DNA of 64,000 nucleotides from Locusta migratoria (GCA_026315105.1 CM048750.1:170900549-170964548), one strand, 5' to 3'. Shown: positions 1 to 10,720, counted from the first letter of the stretch. Program-made: numbers and translations. Notes: a model not told the origin generated them from the sequence alone.

Positions 1-690
1 TGCCTTAAAAAGCTGAAAACGGGTAGAGGTACTACAAACATGCTGTGTCATTTAAGGAGAAAGGATCCAAAATGTTCCTTGGACGAGAAGGTAAATTCGA
101 TTCATGTACCTATTATGTAAGTGATGTACTATAAGCTTGATATAATAACCGAGCCCTTAATTTTCTGGCTGCTTCAGGGAGCAAAATTGATAACAACTGA
201 ATGTGACGATGTAGGACCTTTTGACCGTACACTCTCGCCATCGCCGTGCTCATCACCTTCACCTTCGTCATCTTTGCTGGAAACGACGACACCGATTTCC
301 ACTACAGCCTCACCTCCATTTCGATCCACATCTACTACTCATTCACCTTCATTAAGGCAGATCACCCTGTTCGAAAACCATGAAAGAACTTCTAGCTATC
401 AGAGTAAGTCATAATTTTGTCAATACGATGAGAACAAAAATTATAGACAGACTTTAACCAAATGTTTCAAAAGTAAATATCTGAAGATAGTAACAGTAAG
501 CAATGTGTAATATACACAAACTTATTTGTAGATAGTGGTAAACGAGACGCTGTGCTTACCAATGCATTGGATTTAATGGTTTGCAAAGACAACTTGCCTC
601 ACTCTCTTGTGGAGAAATAGGAGTTTTCTCATTTCACCAAAGTTGCAGTGCCCATGTATAAGCTGCCCAGCAGAAAAACTGTAAGTACTT
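1..690 (+). pseudogene. hAT transposase fragment, BED zinc-finger (ZBED-like) type
   Basis: Frame 1 from the first base reads the second half of a BED zinc finger (Cys...NMLCHLRRKDPKC), followed by a Ser/Thr/Pro-rich linker ending in QITLFE, as in ZBED-type hAT transposases. From about 531 the frame reads a conserved hAT block (MVCKDNLPHSLVEK, then VAVPMYKLPSRKT). A TAG at 618-620 interrupts this block and a TAA lies at 118-120. GTAAGT strings at 117, about 406 and about 682, and a TTTGTAG before 531, could be splice sites, but the 61-nt candidate intron at 117-177 does not keep frame. The gene runs off the left edge, so its N-terminus is unseen. Most likely a dead transposase; a domesticated spliced ZBED gene is less likely because of the stops. 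Confidence 0.6.
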
Positions 691-825
691 ACAATTTTAT
701 TTACGCCACTTAAAAGTTAAAACTAAAGGAATAGTATTATTACATTTATTTTTCGGTTCTGAGCAAATTAAATTTGTTGCATGTTGCCCACAAGCTATGC
801 TCAAGTTACCTGTGAAAATCCCGGG
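691..825. other. AT-rich spacer, nothing recognised
   Basis: Short non-coding stretch between the hAT remnant and the first SINE. No open frame or repeat was recognised. Confidence 0.4.
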
Positions 826-1030
826 AAAATTTACCAAGCGGTCTGAGGCTCCATGTCACAAACTTCGCGGCTGCTCCAGTCGGAGGTTCGAGTCCTCCCC
901 CCCCCCTCGGTCATGGGTGTGTATGATGCCCTTAGCGTAAGTTAAAGTTAGATTAAGTAGTTTGTAAGACTAGGGACCGATGACCTAAGCAGATCTTATA
1001 AGAACTCACACCCCTTTGAACATTCTTTGA
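826..1030 (+). mobile_element. tRNA-derived SINE, subfamily 2 (diverged)
   Basis: A B-box-like GGTTCGAGTCC near 886 is followed by a C run, then CATGGGTGTGTATG, a TAGGGACCGATGACC body and a TTTGAACATT end. CATGGGTGTG in place of CATGGATATTTG separates this subfamily from the commoner one. No clean target duplication was seen. Confidence 0.7.
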
Positions 1031-1182
1031 TCATGTGGTACACAGCTTTTCTAGTTCAATTTGCGTAAATTTACACTGACAACAATCATACTGTTAGTCG
1101 GAACTGTTTTTATTTTTCCAAATACTTCTTCAGCATTGACTGAAGTTCATTTACTGACTGTAACTTATATATATTGTGTATA

Positions 1183-2024
1183 TAAGGCTTTTGACAATGT
1201 CGATTGGAATAAACTCTTTCAAGTTCTGAAGCAAGCAGGAGTAAAATATAGGGAGCGTAAGGTTATTTACAACTTGTACAAAAACCAGACAGCGGTTGTA
1301 AGAGTTGAAGGGCATGAAAGGGATGCAGTGGTTGGAAAGGGAGTAAGACAGGGTTGCAGTCTTTCTCCATTGTTATTCAATTTGTACATGAGCAAGCTAT
1401 AAAGGAAAGCAAGGATAAATTTGGAGAAGGAATTAAAGTTCAAGGTGAAGAATTGAAAACATTGCGTTTTGCCGACAACATAGTAATTCTGTCAGATACA
1501 GCAAAGGACCTGGAAGAGCAATTGAATGGAATGGACAGTGTGCAGAAAGTTACATATAAGATGAACATTAACAAGAGCAAAACTAGGGCGATGCTGAAAG
1601 AATTAGATTAGGTAACGAAGCAATAAAGGAGGTAGACGAGTTTTGTTACTTGGGCAGTAAAATAACAAATGATGGTCGCAGTACAGAGGATATAAAATGA
1701 GAATGGCAATGGGTAGAAAAGCGTTCTTGAAAATGAGAAATTTGTTAACATCGAATATTGATTTAAGCCTAAGAAAGTCCTTTCTGAAGGTATTTGTATG
1801 GAGTGTTGACCTTGACTAAAACATCAAGGAATTGTGAATTTAGCATTGGAGGGAAGTGTGTGGGGTAAAAATCGCAGAGGAAGACCAAGAGATGGATACA
1901 GTAAGCAGATTCAGACAGATGTAGGTTGCCGTGGAGATGAAGAGGCTTGCTCAGGATAGGGTATTGTGGAGAGCTGCATCAAACAAGTCTCCGGACTGAA
2001 GACCAGAACAACAACAACAACAAC
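1183..2024 (+). pseudogene. RTE-like LINE, 5'-truncated and internally deleted copy
   Basis: The frame starts in RT motif A (KAFDNVDWNKLFQVLKQAGVKYRERKV), passes the ancestral motif B (GVRQGCSLSP, near 1343-1362) and motif C with one change (FADNIVIL instead of FADDIVIL). It is broken by frameshifts near 1390 and 1605. After 1809 two deletions remove about 200 bases relative to the copy at 30-33 kb; the first joins at a CCTTG microhomology. The 3' end keeps the conserved tail (KSPD-stop) and an AAC/CAA repeat at 2007-2024. Dead; its value is as an aligned family member that retains RQG. Confidence 0.85.
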
Positions 2025-2469
2025 GAGTGGTTGGCTCAATATTCGCTACTGCCAGATGGAAATACTAGGCCAGTAAATCTGTATGCTTCGTAAATCTTCT
2101 ACGGACTCCTGACTAGTCTTACACACACTCAAGAAGGCGCAGTATTGGGAGGGGATCTTGCAAAATATGTAGAGACTAGTGATTTGTCGTATAACGTAAA
2201 TTTACCTAAATTTTAACTGAATTTCGTAAGTTTCGGTTTCGGCCGAAACTAGAAGAACCGAAAAGATCCGCAAATTATGTTTCGGTCGAACTCTACTGGA
2301 AATAATAGAAATAAAACAACCGAAAACCGGTTATTTAAAAACCCGTTATCTTGAGCAGTTTTTAAGTTTGGTTAAACTGTAGATGAAAAGAACCGGTATA
2401 ACCGAAAACCGGTTGTTTCAGCGATAATCGCCATCCCTATAATAAAGCAAGCAGCGTTAGTTACCAGTG
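2025..2469. repeat. Non-coding; possible hAT terminus with AACCGGTTTTCGG motifs
   Basis: No gene. Between about 2230 and 2450 the motif CCGAAAACCGGTT occurs twice together with TTCGGTTTCGGCCGAAAC. On the minus strand the block begins GGGATGGCGATTATCGC. Such ends resemble hAT termini, but no partner end or duplication was found. Confidence 0.3.
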
Positions 2470-2481
2470 GCGCCGCCGGTG

Positions 2482-2669
2482 CCGGCCGCGGTGGCCGAGG
2501 GGACTGAGGCGCTCCAGTCACGGTCTGCACGTCCACTACGGTCGGGGGTTCGAATCCCCCCTCGGGCATGGATATTTGCGCCGTCCTAGTTCATAAGTAG
2601 TTTGTAAGTTTAGGGACTGATGACCCCGTAGTTAAGTCCCATAAGCTTTACAAACATTTGAACATTTTT
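2482..2669 (+). mobile_element. tRNA-derived SINE, subfamily 1
   Basis: The head is a class-II tRNA-like promoter: A-box-like TGGCCGAGGGG and B-box GGTTCGAATCC. The body runs CATGGATATTTG to TAGGGACTGATGACCCCGTAG and ends in CAAACATTTGAACATTTT. The 12-bp direct repeat GCGCCGCCGGTG at 2470-2481 and 2670-2681 is a clear target-site duplication and fixes both ends. Confidence 0.93.
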
Positions 2670-2681
2670 GCGCCGCCGGTG

Positions 2682-3087
2682 ACGTAGCTTGCTGCGGCGC
2701 CTGGACAGACACTTTAGTAAGGGCCTAAGTGTATCGGAATTGGACGGAAACCAGTAGATTTGATGTATAGACAGATAAACAATTGCAGTTACAGAAAAAT
2801 TGGATGATGTGCTCAAGAGAAAGAAATTCCTCCTCATAGCCGTATATAAACAGCTATTCAGCTTGACAGTGTTACGAAATTTCAATGTCGTGGGTATATT
2901 CTGAACAGCAACATCTTAATCTCTGCGGATTTGCTAAAATCAAACTATTATTTCGGTGACACAGCTATTCGCCATCTTAAGGAATAACGCAGCTAATGGA
3001 TCCCGATCAATTCTGATGCCGTATATTTGATTCTGGGACAGGGCCGCATTAAGGGGGGAGGAGGGGCGGGTTAAGGGGGGGTTGGAA
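2682..3087. other. No gene seen
   Basis: Non-coding. A CAGGGCCGCATTAAGG string at about 3039 resembles a hAT terminus but has no matched partner. Confidence 0.3.
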
Positions 3088-3338
3088 CACTTGCGGGGAG
3101 TGACACTTGCCGGCCGCTGTGGCCGCGGGGACTGAGGCGCTCCAGTCACAGTCCGCACCGCCACTACGGTCGGGGGTTCTAATCCCCCTCTCGGGCATGG
3201 ATATTTGTGCCGTCCTAGTTCGTAAGTAGTTCATAAGTAGTTTGTAAGTTTAGGGACTGATGACCCCTTAGTTAAGTCCCATAAGCTTAACAAACATTTT
3301 TTTTAGTGACATTTGCGGGGAGTGACACTTGCGGGGAA
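3088..3338 (+). repeat. CACTTGCGGGGAGTGA motif repeat, split by a SINE
   Basis: The motif AGTGACACTTGCGGGG is present before the SINE (about 3088-3110) and repeated after it (about 3307-3338). The same motif recurs inverted at 4430-4490. It looks like a short tandem motif of a larger unidentified repeat. Confidence 0.45.
3111..3304 (+). mobile_element. tRNA-derived SINE, subfamily 1
   Basis: Same head and body as the copy at 2482, with GGCCGCGGGGACTG replacing GGCCGAGGGGACTG in the A-box region. It ends in a T run. AGTGACACTTG before and AGTGACATTTG after are the probable duplication, with one mismatch. Confidence 0.88.
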
Positions 3339-3482
3339 CCCGAGGCCCTTGGGGCGGCTAATAGCTTTTCCTGGGTACAGGCACATGAAGAAGTCTAGCA
3401 CTGTCAACATAACACGAAACTTGTTCTAACTACATATTAATTCGTTGAGTGTTCCTCCTGAAAACAAAACGGTATTTTAACA

Positions 3483-3694
3483 ACAACAAAAAAAAAGTTC
3501 AAATGTTTGTTAAGCTTAAGGGACTTAATTAACTACGGGGTCATCAGTCCCTAAACTTACAAAATACTTATGAACTACCTACAACTAAGGACGGCACAAA
3601 TATCTATGCCCGAGGGGGGGATTCGAACCCCCGACCGTAGTAGCCGTGCAGACCGTGACTGAAGTGCCTCAGTCTCCTCGGCCACCGCGGCCGG
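3483..3694 (-). mobile_element. tRNA-derived SINE, subfamily 1
   Basis: Reverse-strand copy: the tail lies at the left (TTCAAATGTTTG after a CAACAAC/A run) and the tRNA-like head at the right. The 13-bp CGGTATTTTAACA repeat at 3470-3482 and 3695-3707 is the target duplication. Confidence 0.92.
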
Positions 3695-3707
3695 CGGTAT
3701 TTTAACA

Positions 3708-4747
3708 GTGATAATGTTTGGAGAGTTATTAAGACATTCTCTGCTACTACAAGACGATGACTTTCAACAGTCATACCTCCTAAAAGCATATTACTCAGAA
3801 CACTAAGCATATCAAGACACCTGCGCAAGCAATAAATATATTAGGCATCCTGCACAGATACGTTGATGTAATTGACCGCTATGTAGTTAACCCCACTATC
3901 ACGAAACTTCCATCTCTTTAAAAATAGCTACTATGCATTTTAATAGGAGACGCGACCTTAAACCTTCAATTAAAAAACATTAATAATAAGTCAATGAGTA
4001 TTTTACATAATTGATGCGTTTATTCTAGACCCCAAAACGATTTCGCTGTATTCGAATTACAAATACATCTAATAAATGTATGAAATACGGAATGTGTAAG
4101 GGAATGTCACACACCGAAAAATGCTAAAGATAAATTCTATTTTCTAGAACCATCATATAGAACCATATTTACTCCGAACTTGGCATAAACCAACAGGGAG
4201 AAACAAGTTGCAAGACTTCCAGGAAAAATGAAGCGAAATTGGCAGCCAATTGGTTATAAATTGCATTGCCTGTTAACTGCATAAATATAAATTACGGAAT
4301 ACGCGGAACTCCTGTTCGGTACAGTCAAAAAGGTCTGAGGTAATAGGCAGCGGCTGGAGGGCGTGGAGTAGGGGTGGTGTATCCCTACTTCTGGAACACC
4401 CTGTTCACTACCTGCAGCGTCCGGGTCTCCCCGCAAGTGTTTACACATTCCCTTTCCCCGCAAGTGTCACTCCCCGCAAGTGTCACAAACTCGGTTAAGG
4501 GGGCCGTAGCACCGGCCCTCCAGATTAACGGGGTAACCACTCTGATAAAAATATCAGCTGGCTGTGAAGCAAGATTCGTACAGAACCAACGAATGGCCGG
4601 CTCAATGTTTGAGCTCGGCACCCAGTATCTGCTAATTACTGCGCTAACCCGCTGAATAAGAAGTTCTGCATTCCATTTAATTGTACAATATCCAGTTCCA
4701 ATCCAGCAGAAAAATTAAATCACTACATAGATGCATAAATAAGATAG
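3708..4747. other. Non-coding region with an inverted copy of the CACTTGCGGGG motif
   Basis: No believable gene. At 4430-4490 the minus strand repeats the AGTGACACTTGCGGGG unit seen at 3.1-3.3 kb. The two inverted blocks may mark ends or arms of one old element, but flanking similarity was not found. Confidence 0.3.
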
Positions 4748-4856
4748 AAATCAAACTTCCTGGCAGATTAAAATTGTGTGCCGGAACCGGGATTAGAACC
4801 AGGGACCAATGCCTTTCGCGGGCAAGCGCTATACCGACGGAGCTATCCCAAAGACC
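4748..4856 (-). mobile_element. tRNA-like unit, second SINE type
   Basis: On the minus strand: GGGATAGCTCCGTCGGTA, CGCTTGCCCGCGAAAGGC, a B-box-like GGTTCTAATCCCGG and then CACAATTTTAATCTGCC. This is the same unit that forms the cluster at 26.3-27.3 kb. A single truncated copy. The adjoining CCAAAGACCTTGTAAAA...GGCGCTG string recurs at 53.48 kb. Confidence 0.75.
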
Positions 4857-4889
4857 TTGTAAAAAATAACTGGACTCACTAACGGCGCT

Positions 4890-5040
4890 GCCGGCCACGA
4901 TGGCCGAGGGGACTGAGGCGCTCCAGTCACGGTCTGCACGTCCACTACGGTCGGGGGTTCGAATCCCCCCTCTGGCATGGATATATGTGCCTTCCTTAGT
5001 GTTAGCTAGCTCATAAGTAGTTTGTAAGTTTAGGGCAAAG
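4890..5040 (+). mobile_element. tRNA-derived SINE, subfamily 1, 3'-truncated
   Basis: Complete tRNA-like head with B-box GGTTCGAATCC and the body as far as GTAAGTTTAGGG. The usual ACTGATGACCCC tail is missing. No duplication was found, so truncation probably followed insertion. Confidence 0.85.
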
Positions 5041-5283
5041 GTCGGCAAGTAATCTTAGATGGGTCCGGATATTTTAGAAAATTTTTATCGAGGTCCACAA
5101 GTAATATCTCATATTCCTTATTAATTTTTTATTCATATTATGATATGAAATACAACAGACCGGCATATTTGTATTCAAAAATTCAGAAAAGTAATATTCT
5201 TCACTAGTTTTTTTATTTATTTTCACTCTCAAACTAATATGAAATAAAATTTATTTTTCCGTCGGTACTTGACAGAACATGAT
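5041..5283. other. AT-rich spacer
   Basis: No gene recognised. The phrase ATATGAAATACAA occurs here and again just right of the hairpin, so both may belong to one element. Confidence 0.3.
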
Positions 5284-5651
5284 AATAATATAAAAAAGGA
5301 ACAACTTCCTGACGTTCTGCAAAACTTATTTATTGCTCACAAACCGGCGTTCGGCTTCTTAGTCCATCATCAGGTGACAACTGACTGTAGTACAACTGTT
5401 TTCAAAGATGTTAAGATTTACAAAGATGTTATCACAGACAATCGATTCTTCACAGGAAAGTACTTGCGATGAACTTTCCTGTGAAGTATCGATTGTCTGT
5501 GATAACATCTTTGTAAATCTTAACATCTTTGAAAACAGTTGAACTACAGTCAGTTTTCACCTGATGATGGCCTAAGAAGCCGAATGCCGGTTTGTGACCA
5601 ATGAATAAGTTTTGCAGAACATCAGGAAGTTGTTCCTTTTTTATATTAATA
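5284..5651. repeat. Near-perfect 178-bp inverted repeat (foldback) with hammerhead-like motifs
   Basis: The left arm 5284-5461 is the reverse complement of 5473-5651, with about eight mismatches by eye and an 11-base spacer. Each arm, read outward (minus strand for the left, plus for the right), has CTGATGA, then a GGC/GCC stem and GAAY, then GCCGGTTTGTG. This resembles the hammerhead-like core of Penelope-type terminal repeats (compare 47.9 and 49.1 kb). A transcript would form a long hairpin. Two head-to-head terminal repeats of a Penelope-like element is the best explanation; a MITE is the alternative. Confidence 0.75.
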
Positions 5652-6165
5652 TGAAATACAATAGATATGAAATAGAAATGTATAATTTTTTAAATAAAAA
5701 CTTGTATTATTTTGCAAAGTAGCTTCAGGCTTTCCTTCGTTATGAGCACAAAAATGCTGTTTAATTCGATGTGTCCTGACCGCTTAAATACAGGTTTCTG
5801 AGATTGTCAAAGTCGATTTATAGAATTTCCTTGCTCATTAAATGAAGTTCTTGTGCTGCAATCGTGTGCACAGAGCTTTTATGCGGATCGGCGGCCAGCT
5901 TGCTCCGTTCTGCCGCCGCTCTTCAGTGTACTCTCCGGCGTTGCACATAATGACAATTATTTATTTAATCAACCTATAAAAATCATTAAGGGTTCTAATT
6001 ATTCAGCAGTTAATTGTTAAATTATAGAAAATAAAATAAGGTTGACTCTCATACGAATTTATGGGAATAAGATGAAGTAATTAACTGTTTAAGACGACTT
6101 CCAGAAATCATCCAAATACCCTTATGTGGTCGTTGGCTAACACGCCCTTTGCGTCCCAGCGCAGA
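5652..6165. other. No gene seen
   Basis: AT-rich sequence with one GC-rich patch at 5.88-5.94 kb. No open frame or element signature was recognised. Confidence 0.35.
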
Positions 6166-6656
6166 GCTGGATTAACTCAGGTGGGGTCCCGTGGCTAGAA
6201 AAAATTTGTGGCCTTGCTAACGTCATTTAGACTTAATATATTTCTGTGAAATTACAGCAGATAAGTTAAAGAATAGTCATACTTATACAACAAAAACTTA
6301 TTCATGCACTAAATCATAAATACCGAACGTAGGTTCCCAAATCACACAAAGAAATATCAATGTGATGAATTAAAAATGATTAGGCCTATAGTAAAAACTT
6401 TTTTAGCTCACTTTCGTCCTTGCGAAGTCCTCTATCACATCCTCCAAGTCAAGAGAGCCGGTAACCTTATGTTGAAGTGATAATGCAAGAGCAGAAATGC
6501 GTCTTGTTCAATTGTAGAATGTAACGTGTTTTTGATAAGAGCTAATCTGGAGAATCCTCTCTCAGCGTCACAATTAGTATTTCCTATTGAGAGGAAAATG
6601 CGATAAGCAATCATTACGTTTGGGAAAACATCACCAAGAATCATTTTGATACATTG

Positions 6657-7006
6657 TTGTTGTCTTCAGGCCGGAGACTGGTTTGATGCAACTCTCTATC
6701 TATCTAACCTAACTCTCTAATCTGTCCTGAGCAAGCCTCTTCATCTCCTCATATGAACGGCACCCAACATACATTTGAATCTTCTTACTGTATTCATTTC
6801 TTGGTCTCCCTCAGCGATTTTTACCCCACACACATCCTTCCAACGATAAATTCACGATTCCCTCATTTCTAAGAAAGTGCCCTACCAATCGATCCCATCG
6901 TTACTTAAGGTATGCCAGAAATTACTTTTCTCGCCCATTCCGTTCAGTAACTCCTCATTACTTACGCGATACTCCCACCTAATCTTTAGCATTCTTCTGT
7001 ACATTA
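6657..7006 (-). mobile_element. RTE-like LINE 3'-end fragment inserted in the hAT
   Basis: The minus strand gives only the last part of the RTE frame (RRMLKIRW region to the CAA-rich tail). ATACATTG at 6649-6656 and 7007-7014 is an 8-bp repeat flanking it, and joining these ends rejoins the hAT transposase frame apart from one base. This dates it after the hAT. Confidence 0.85.
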
Positions 7007-7809
7007 ATACATTGATTCATATAATTCGGCTGGTGAAGTGTCAGCAGCTTTTTCTTTGAGAGAACACTTCAAATATTCACTAAAATGAAGAATTTCAGAA
7101 CGAAAAATGTCTTCATCGAGATCACCTTGGTATTTCTTACACAGTATTGACGTTTCCGCTAATATTTCTTCAGTTCCTTGCATCACAATATTGTTTGTTA
7201 ATGGTCGGAAGAGATCGACTACGTCACTATACTTTTCTTTTCGCTTTTTTAGTTCTGCTTGTAGTTTTCCAACAACTGTAATAAGTGATACACGAAATTT
7301 ATCGCGTCCAGTCAGTTTTTCTGATTTTTCTCAATCAGGAAATCTAGATCTTATTTTGCGCTTCCGTTCGTCGCTATATTCTTGATGTAAATGCTCACTT
7401 AAGCTCCTAGCGTGGTTTTCAAAGTCATCGGAATTTTCCTTAATACGGCTGAAGAATGGAATCAATGATTACAACGCTTGAAAGCCGCTAATTAAATCAC
7501 GACCAGGCTTTTGCAAATATTTGTTAGTTGTGTCAATTCGAGGTAACACGTCATTCCAGAACACAATTAATATAGCAGTCTCCAGTTTTATACGCTTCTT
7601 ACGAAGCGACTCTGCTTCAATGCTTGTCTCTGTATTTTCTTCTTTGTTACTGGCAATTCCTTCAAGTGACATGTAAATGGTATCAACATTCTGCCGAACA
7701 GCTGATATTGCTTCCTCACGGTACGACCATCTGGTATCAGACAATGTCTTCTGTTGCCCATTTATCATCACAAGACTGTGCCAACCATGAGTAGAAGCTA
7801 CAGAGAGAG

Positions 7810-7862
<53 letters not shown>
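7810..7862. repeat. 53-base A homopolymer (T run within the hAT coding strand)
   Basis: An uninterrupted A run on the plus strand. On the coding strand it falls where RVYDFF is expected (RVYDS, then a run of Phe codons, then ASTHGW), so it looks like slippage expansion of a short T run inside a dead gene rather than a retroposon tail. Confidence 0.7.
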
Positions 7863-7864
<2 letters not shown>

Positions 7865-8965
7865 ATCATATACTCGTTGGAGAACATGAAAAAATTGAGT
7901 GATTCTAAGAATTCCTGTGCTCTGTTTCGGGCCACGAGGGTTAAAGAGTACGCTGTACATGGCAAATAAAATGCCCACTCATGTTACTGGCACTGTCATA
8001 AGACTATCATCTAGCCTGATATTGTGTTTTTCTTAAGAGGGCATATTCCTACCTTCTTAAGACTCTCTCCCGTATGACTATGTATGGGAACAACTTTCAT
8101 GAACTCTGCCCTCAAAACAGTACCCTTACTACAATGGCTAACTGATCTTCATGCGCCATGTCTAATATTGAATCTACAACCAGTCCGTAGAATTTTGCTG
8201 TTTGAATTTCGTCAACTATTTTACTCAGTACCTTGTTTCCCACAAGGCTGATAAATTTCTAACAAATATTCTTGGACAAATATGACGGGCGGCCACGACC
8301 TTTAGGCCCGTGATCTTGAATGTGTTGTTTTAAAAATGGGTCAAAATGAGCAATTAGTTCAATGGAACCTAAGTAGTTACCATTATTTGGGGATCCAAAA
8401 ATTTCGTTATCACCACGAAATGGAAGTTCTCATATTTCCGAATGTTTAACGTCTTCTATCACACGGCGAAGCACTTCTTGCCAATAATTTACCTCAGTTT
8501 TAATCATAAGCTGCAGTTTACTTTCGATACACCTTCGATCGTAAAAGCCACATCACTGAATTGTTGCTTTGATAAGCACTATTCTCATGAGAAATTACAT
8601 TCTCTACCATCTTCTTCCAGTCAAAAATCCGCAGGCTGGAAAAAGATTACGCATCTTGTCTGAACCCATGCTGTCGCTCAATAATTTACAGAAGATACAA
8701 AATACTTTTCCTGTAGGTTCGGAATACAATAGCCATTTTCTTTCCTTTTTCTCTCCCTTTTGCAATTTTATGAAGAACAAATTTTTGGAGGCGTACAGTT
8801 TTTGTGATATGTAGACACCCTCAGACTTACTTAGGTGATTTAAGTGTTACTAAAATAATCTAAACATTTCGCTTAACACTGTTGCAAGAATTCGTTGTCA
8901 ATGTTTTTCCATTTCGCCGGATCTTTCTCAATACAGGAGACTTCACTAATTCACCTACATTGTTA

Positions 8966-9173
8966 GTATAGCCACAGCGGAGTGGCCAAGCGTATTGAGG
9001 CGTTATGCTCCGATGCGCAAGGCCGTTCCCCGTCGGGAATTCGAATTCCCCCTTGGGTATGGATGTTTGTGTCGTCTTTAGTATAAGGTAGTTCATAAGA
9101 AATAGTTTGTAAGCATAGGGACTGATGACCCTGCAGTTAAGTTCCTTAAGCTTAACAAACATTTGAACAATTT
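8966..9173 (+). mobile_element. tRNA-derived SINE, diverged subfamily 1
   Basis: Weakly conserved head (GTGGCCAAGCGTATTGAGG, B-box-like ATTCGAATTCC), then ATGGATGTTTGTG, TAGGGACTGATGACCC and a CAAACATTTGAACA end. No clear duplication; an old copy. Confidence 0.75.
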
Positions 9174-9324
9174 TTGCCAGTATTGTCGCCGGTTTCTGTG
9201 TTATGTTTGCCTGTTTTATTCAACAGCGCCTCAGCTACACAATGCTACTCCACAATAATATCGGATTCACGCGAAGGGAGAGTCTGATTCGTTACAAATT
9301 TCACTAACATTCCTAATAGAATCA

Positions 9325-9526
9325 TCAAAATGTTCAAATGTTTGTAGAGCTTATGGGACTTAACTACAGGGTCATCAGTCCCTAAACTTACAAACTACTT
9401 ATGAACTAGCTTATACTAAAGACGGCACGAACATCCATGCCCGAGGGGGGATTCGAACCCTCGACCGCAGCGGCCGTGTAGATCGTGACTGGCACGCCGC
9501 AGACCGCTCGGCCACCGCGGCCGGCC
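9325..9526 (-). mobile_element. tRNA-derived SINE, subfamily 1
   Basis: Tail at the left (TGTTCAAATGTTTG), head at the right (GCCACCGCGGCCGG). AATAGAATCA at 9315-9324 and 9527-9536 is the target duplication. Confidence 0.9.
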
Positions 9527-9536
9527 AATAGAATCA

Positions 9537-10296
9537 ACTTTGTAAAGTACGAAGTAGGTTTTGGGAGTTTCTTCACAAATTTTGCTGCTTCTTACTGTGC
9601 CTTTCTTTTACTGGCACCAGTAACAAACTTTCTCACATGAGACGATTCTATTTCAAGTCCCGAATGCCAGAAATGAAATTCAAATACGTGTAATACACTG
9701 ATTACAATAAGCAATATCACCTCACCTGGACTGCAAACAAAATGTACAATACAACGCTCTAAACAATACTGTTGCACGAATCAACAGTTTCACTCTACGA
9801 CAATAGACAACAATGGACAAGCGATGAAAGCACCGAACAAAAACAAAAAAATGGGGCGTGGGTTGAATGTATCGCTACTGGAAATACAGTCCATCTAAGG
9901 CACACTGAATTTCATATCTGGGTCACACCTGGGCACATTGAACGCCATGTCTGGTACTATCCACAAACAGCATTGAAGTTATCACACCATCTTAACAACC
10001 GAGTAAATAGTAAGATGGTGGTAAAAAACGTAGCTCTTAATTCGTAGCTTTCGGTCTGAAAGATACGTATCTCTTGTCAGGATACGTGCTACGTATTGCG
10101 ACGTCTTCCCAACACGTAGCTCGAGACTGCAATCTACAAATACATTTTAAAAACTCCAGAAACTTTGTTTTTTTGCATGTACCGAACAACGAGAAATGCG
10201 TAGAATGTGTTTGAAACTCGCTGCCAGAGATCGAAATTAGACAGCAGTCACTTCGTTTATTTCTGTATCATTTTGAAGTAAGTAAACACTCCATAC
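9537..10296. other. Unassigned non-coding region
   Basis: A 91-codon open frame at 9772-10047 has no recognisable domain and atypical composition. No element signature was found. Treated as non-coding. Confidence 0.3.
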
Positions 10297-10307
10297 GATA
10301 ATTAGTG

Positions 10308-10503
10308 GCCGGCCGCGGTGGCCGAGGAGACTGAGGCGCTTCAGTCACGGTCTGCACGGCCACTACGGTCGGGGGTTCGAATCCCCCCTCGGGCATGGAT
10401 ATTTGTGCCGTCCTAGATCGTAAGTAGTTCATAAGTAGTTTGTAAGTTTAGGGACTGATGACCCCGTAGTTAAGTCCCATAAGCTTAAACATTTGAATAT
10501 TTT
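10308..10503 (+). mobile_element. tRNA-derived SINE, subfamily 1
   Basis: Full head, body and tail. GATAATTAGTG at 10297-10307 and 10504-10514 is an exact 11-bp duplication. Confidence 0.94.
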
Positions 10504-10720
10504 GATAATTAGTGCCCTATTAGTTCGCTATTATGTATCATTCTCTGCAGCTGCAAAGGTGTGAAGTGTTACTGTGTACAGATTAGTGATCTGAAGTTTA
10601 CACTGTCGAAACATCTCTTCACGATATGACACGCCAATGATTTCTATTGAAATTCGTTTTCTAATGTTGTTGGTGATGGATAAATAATTTGTGTTTTAAA
10701 AACGCCTTCTACGCGTATCT

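Larger units (their letters stand above)
6166..8700 (-). pseudogene. hAT transposase pseudogene, ZMYM1-like
   Basis: Read right to left. An N-terminal region near 8.6-8.3 kb contains WKKMVENVISHE and GNYLGSIELIAHFDPFLKQH. Next comes YLSKNI...KFISLVGNKVLSKIVDEIQTAKFYGLVVDSILDMAHEDQL around 8.3-8.1 kb, the catalytic-core style of ZMYM1-like hATs. LSDTRWSYREEA lies near 7.7 kb and the C-terminal dimerisation block (TNCDAERGFSRLALIKNTLHSTI) at 6.44-6.64 kb. Several stops and frameshifts, an RTE insertion (6657-7006) and a homopolymer expansion (7810-7862) break it. A hAT-like terminus reading CAGAGCTGGATTAAC lies at 6166; the opposite end was not found. Confidence 0.8.

Noticed and set aside
117..177. 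61-nt intron in the left-edge hAT gene
   Set aside because: GTAAGT and TTCAG are present, but removal shifts the frame into a stop, whereas reading through keeps the linker frame with one stop.
2490..2570. SINE heads as functional tRNA genes
   Set aside because: They have A- and B-box-like motifs and class-II tRNA-like length, but are fused to a constant SINE body and flanked by target duplications. Acceptor pairing is not evident.
3039..4520. One hAT element spanning the CAGGGCCG word and the inverted CACTTGCGGGG blocks
   Set aside because: The two ends do not form a convincing terminal inverted repeat and no 8-bp duplication was found.
7754..7969. Lys-rich plus-strand frame
   Set aside because: Produced by the A homopolymer within the hAT pseudogene.
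9772..10047. 91-codon plus-strand frame
   Set aside because: No domain, no neighbouring signals, and length within chance expectation for this composition.
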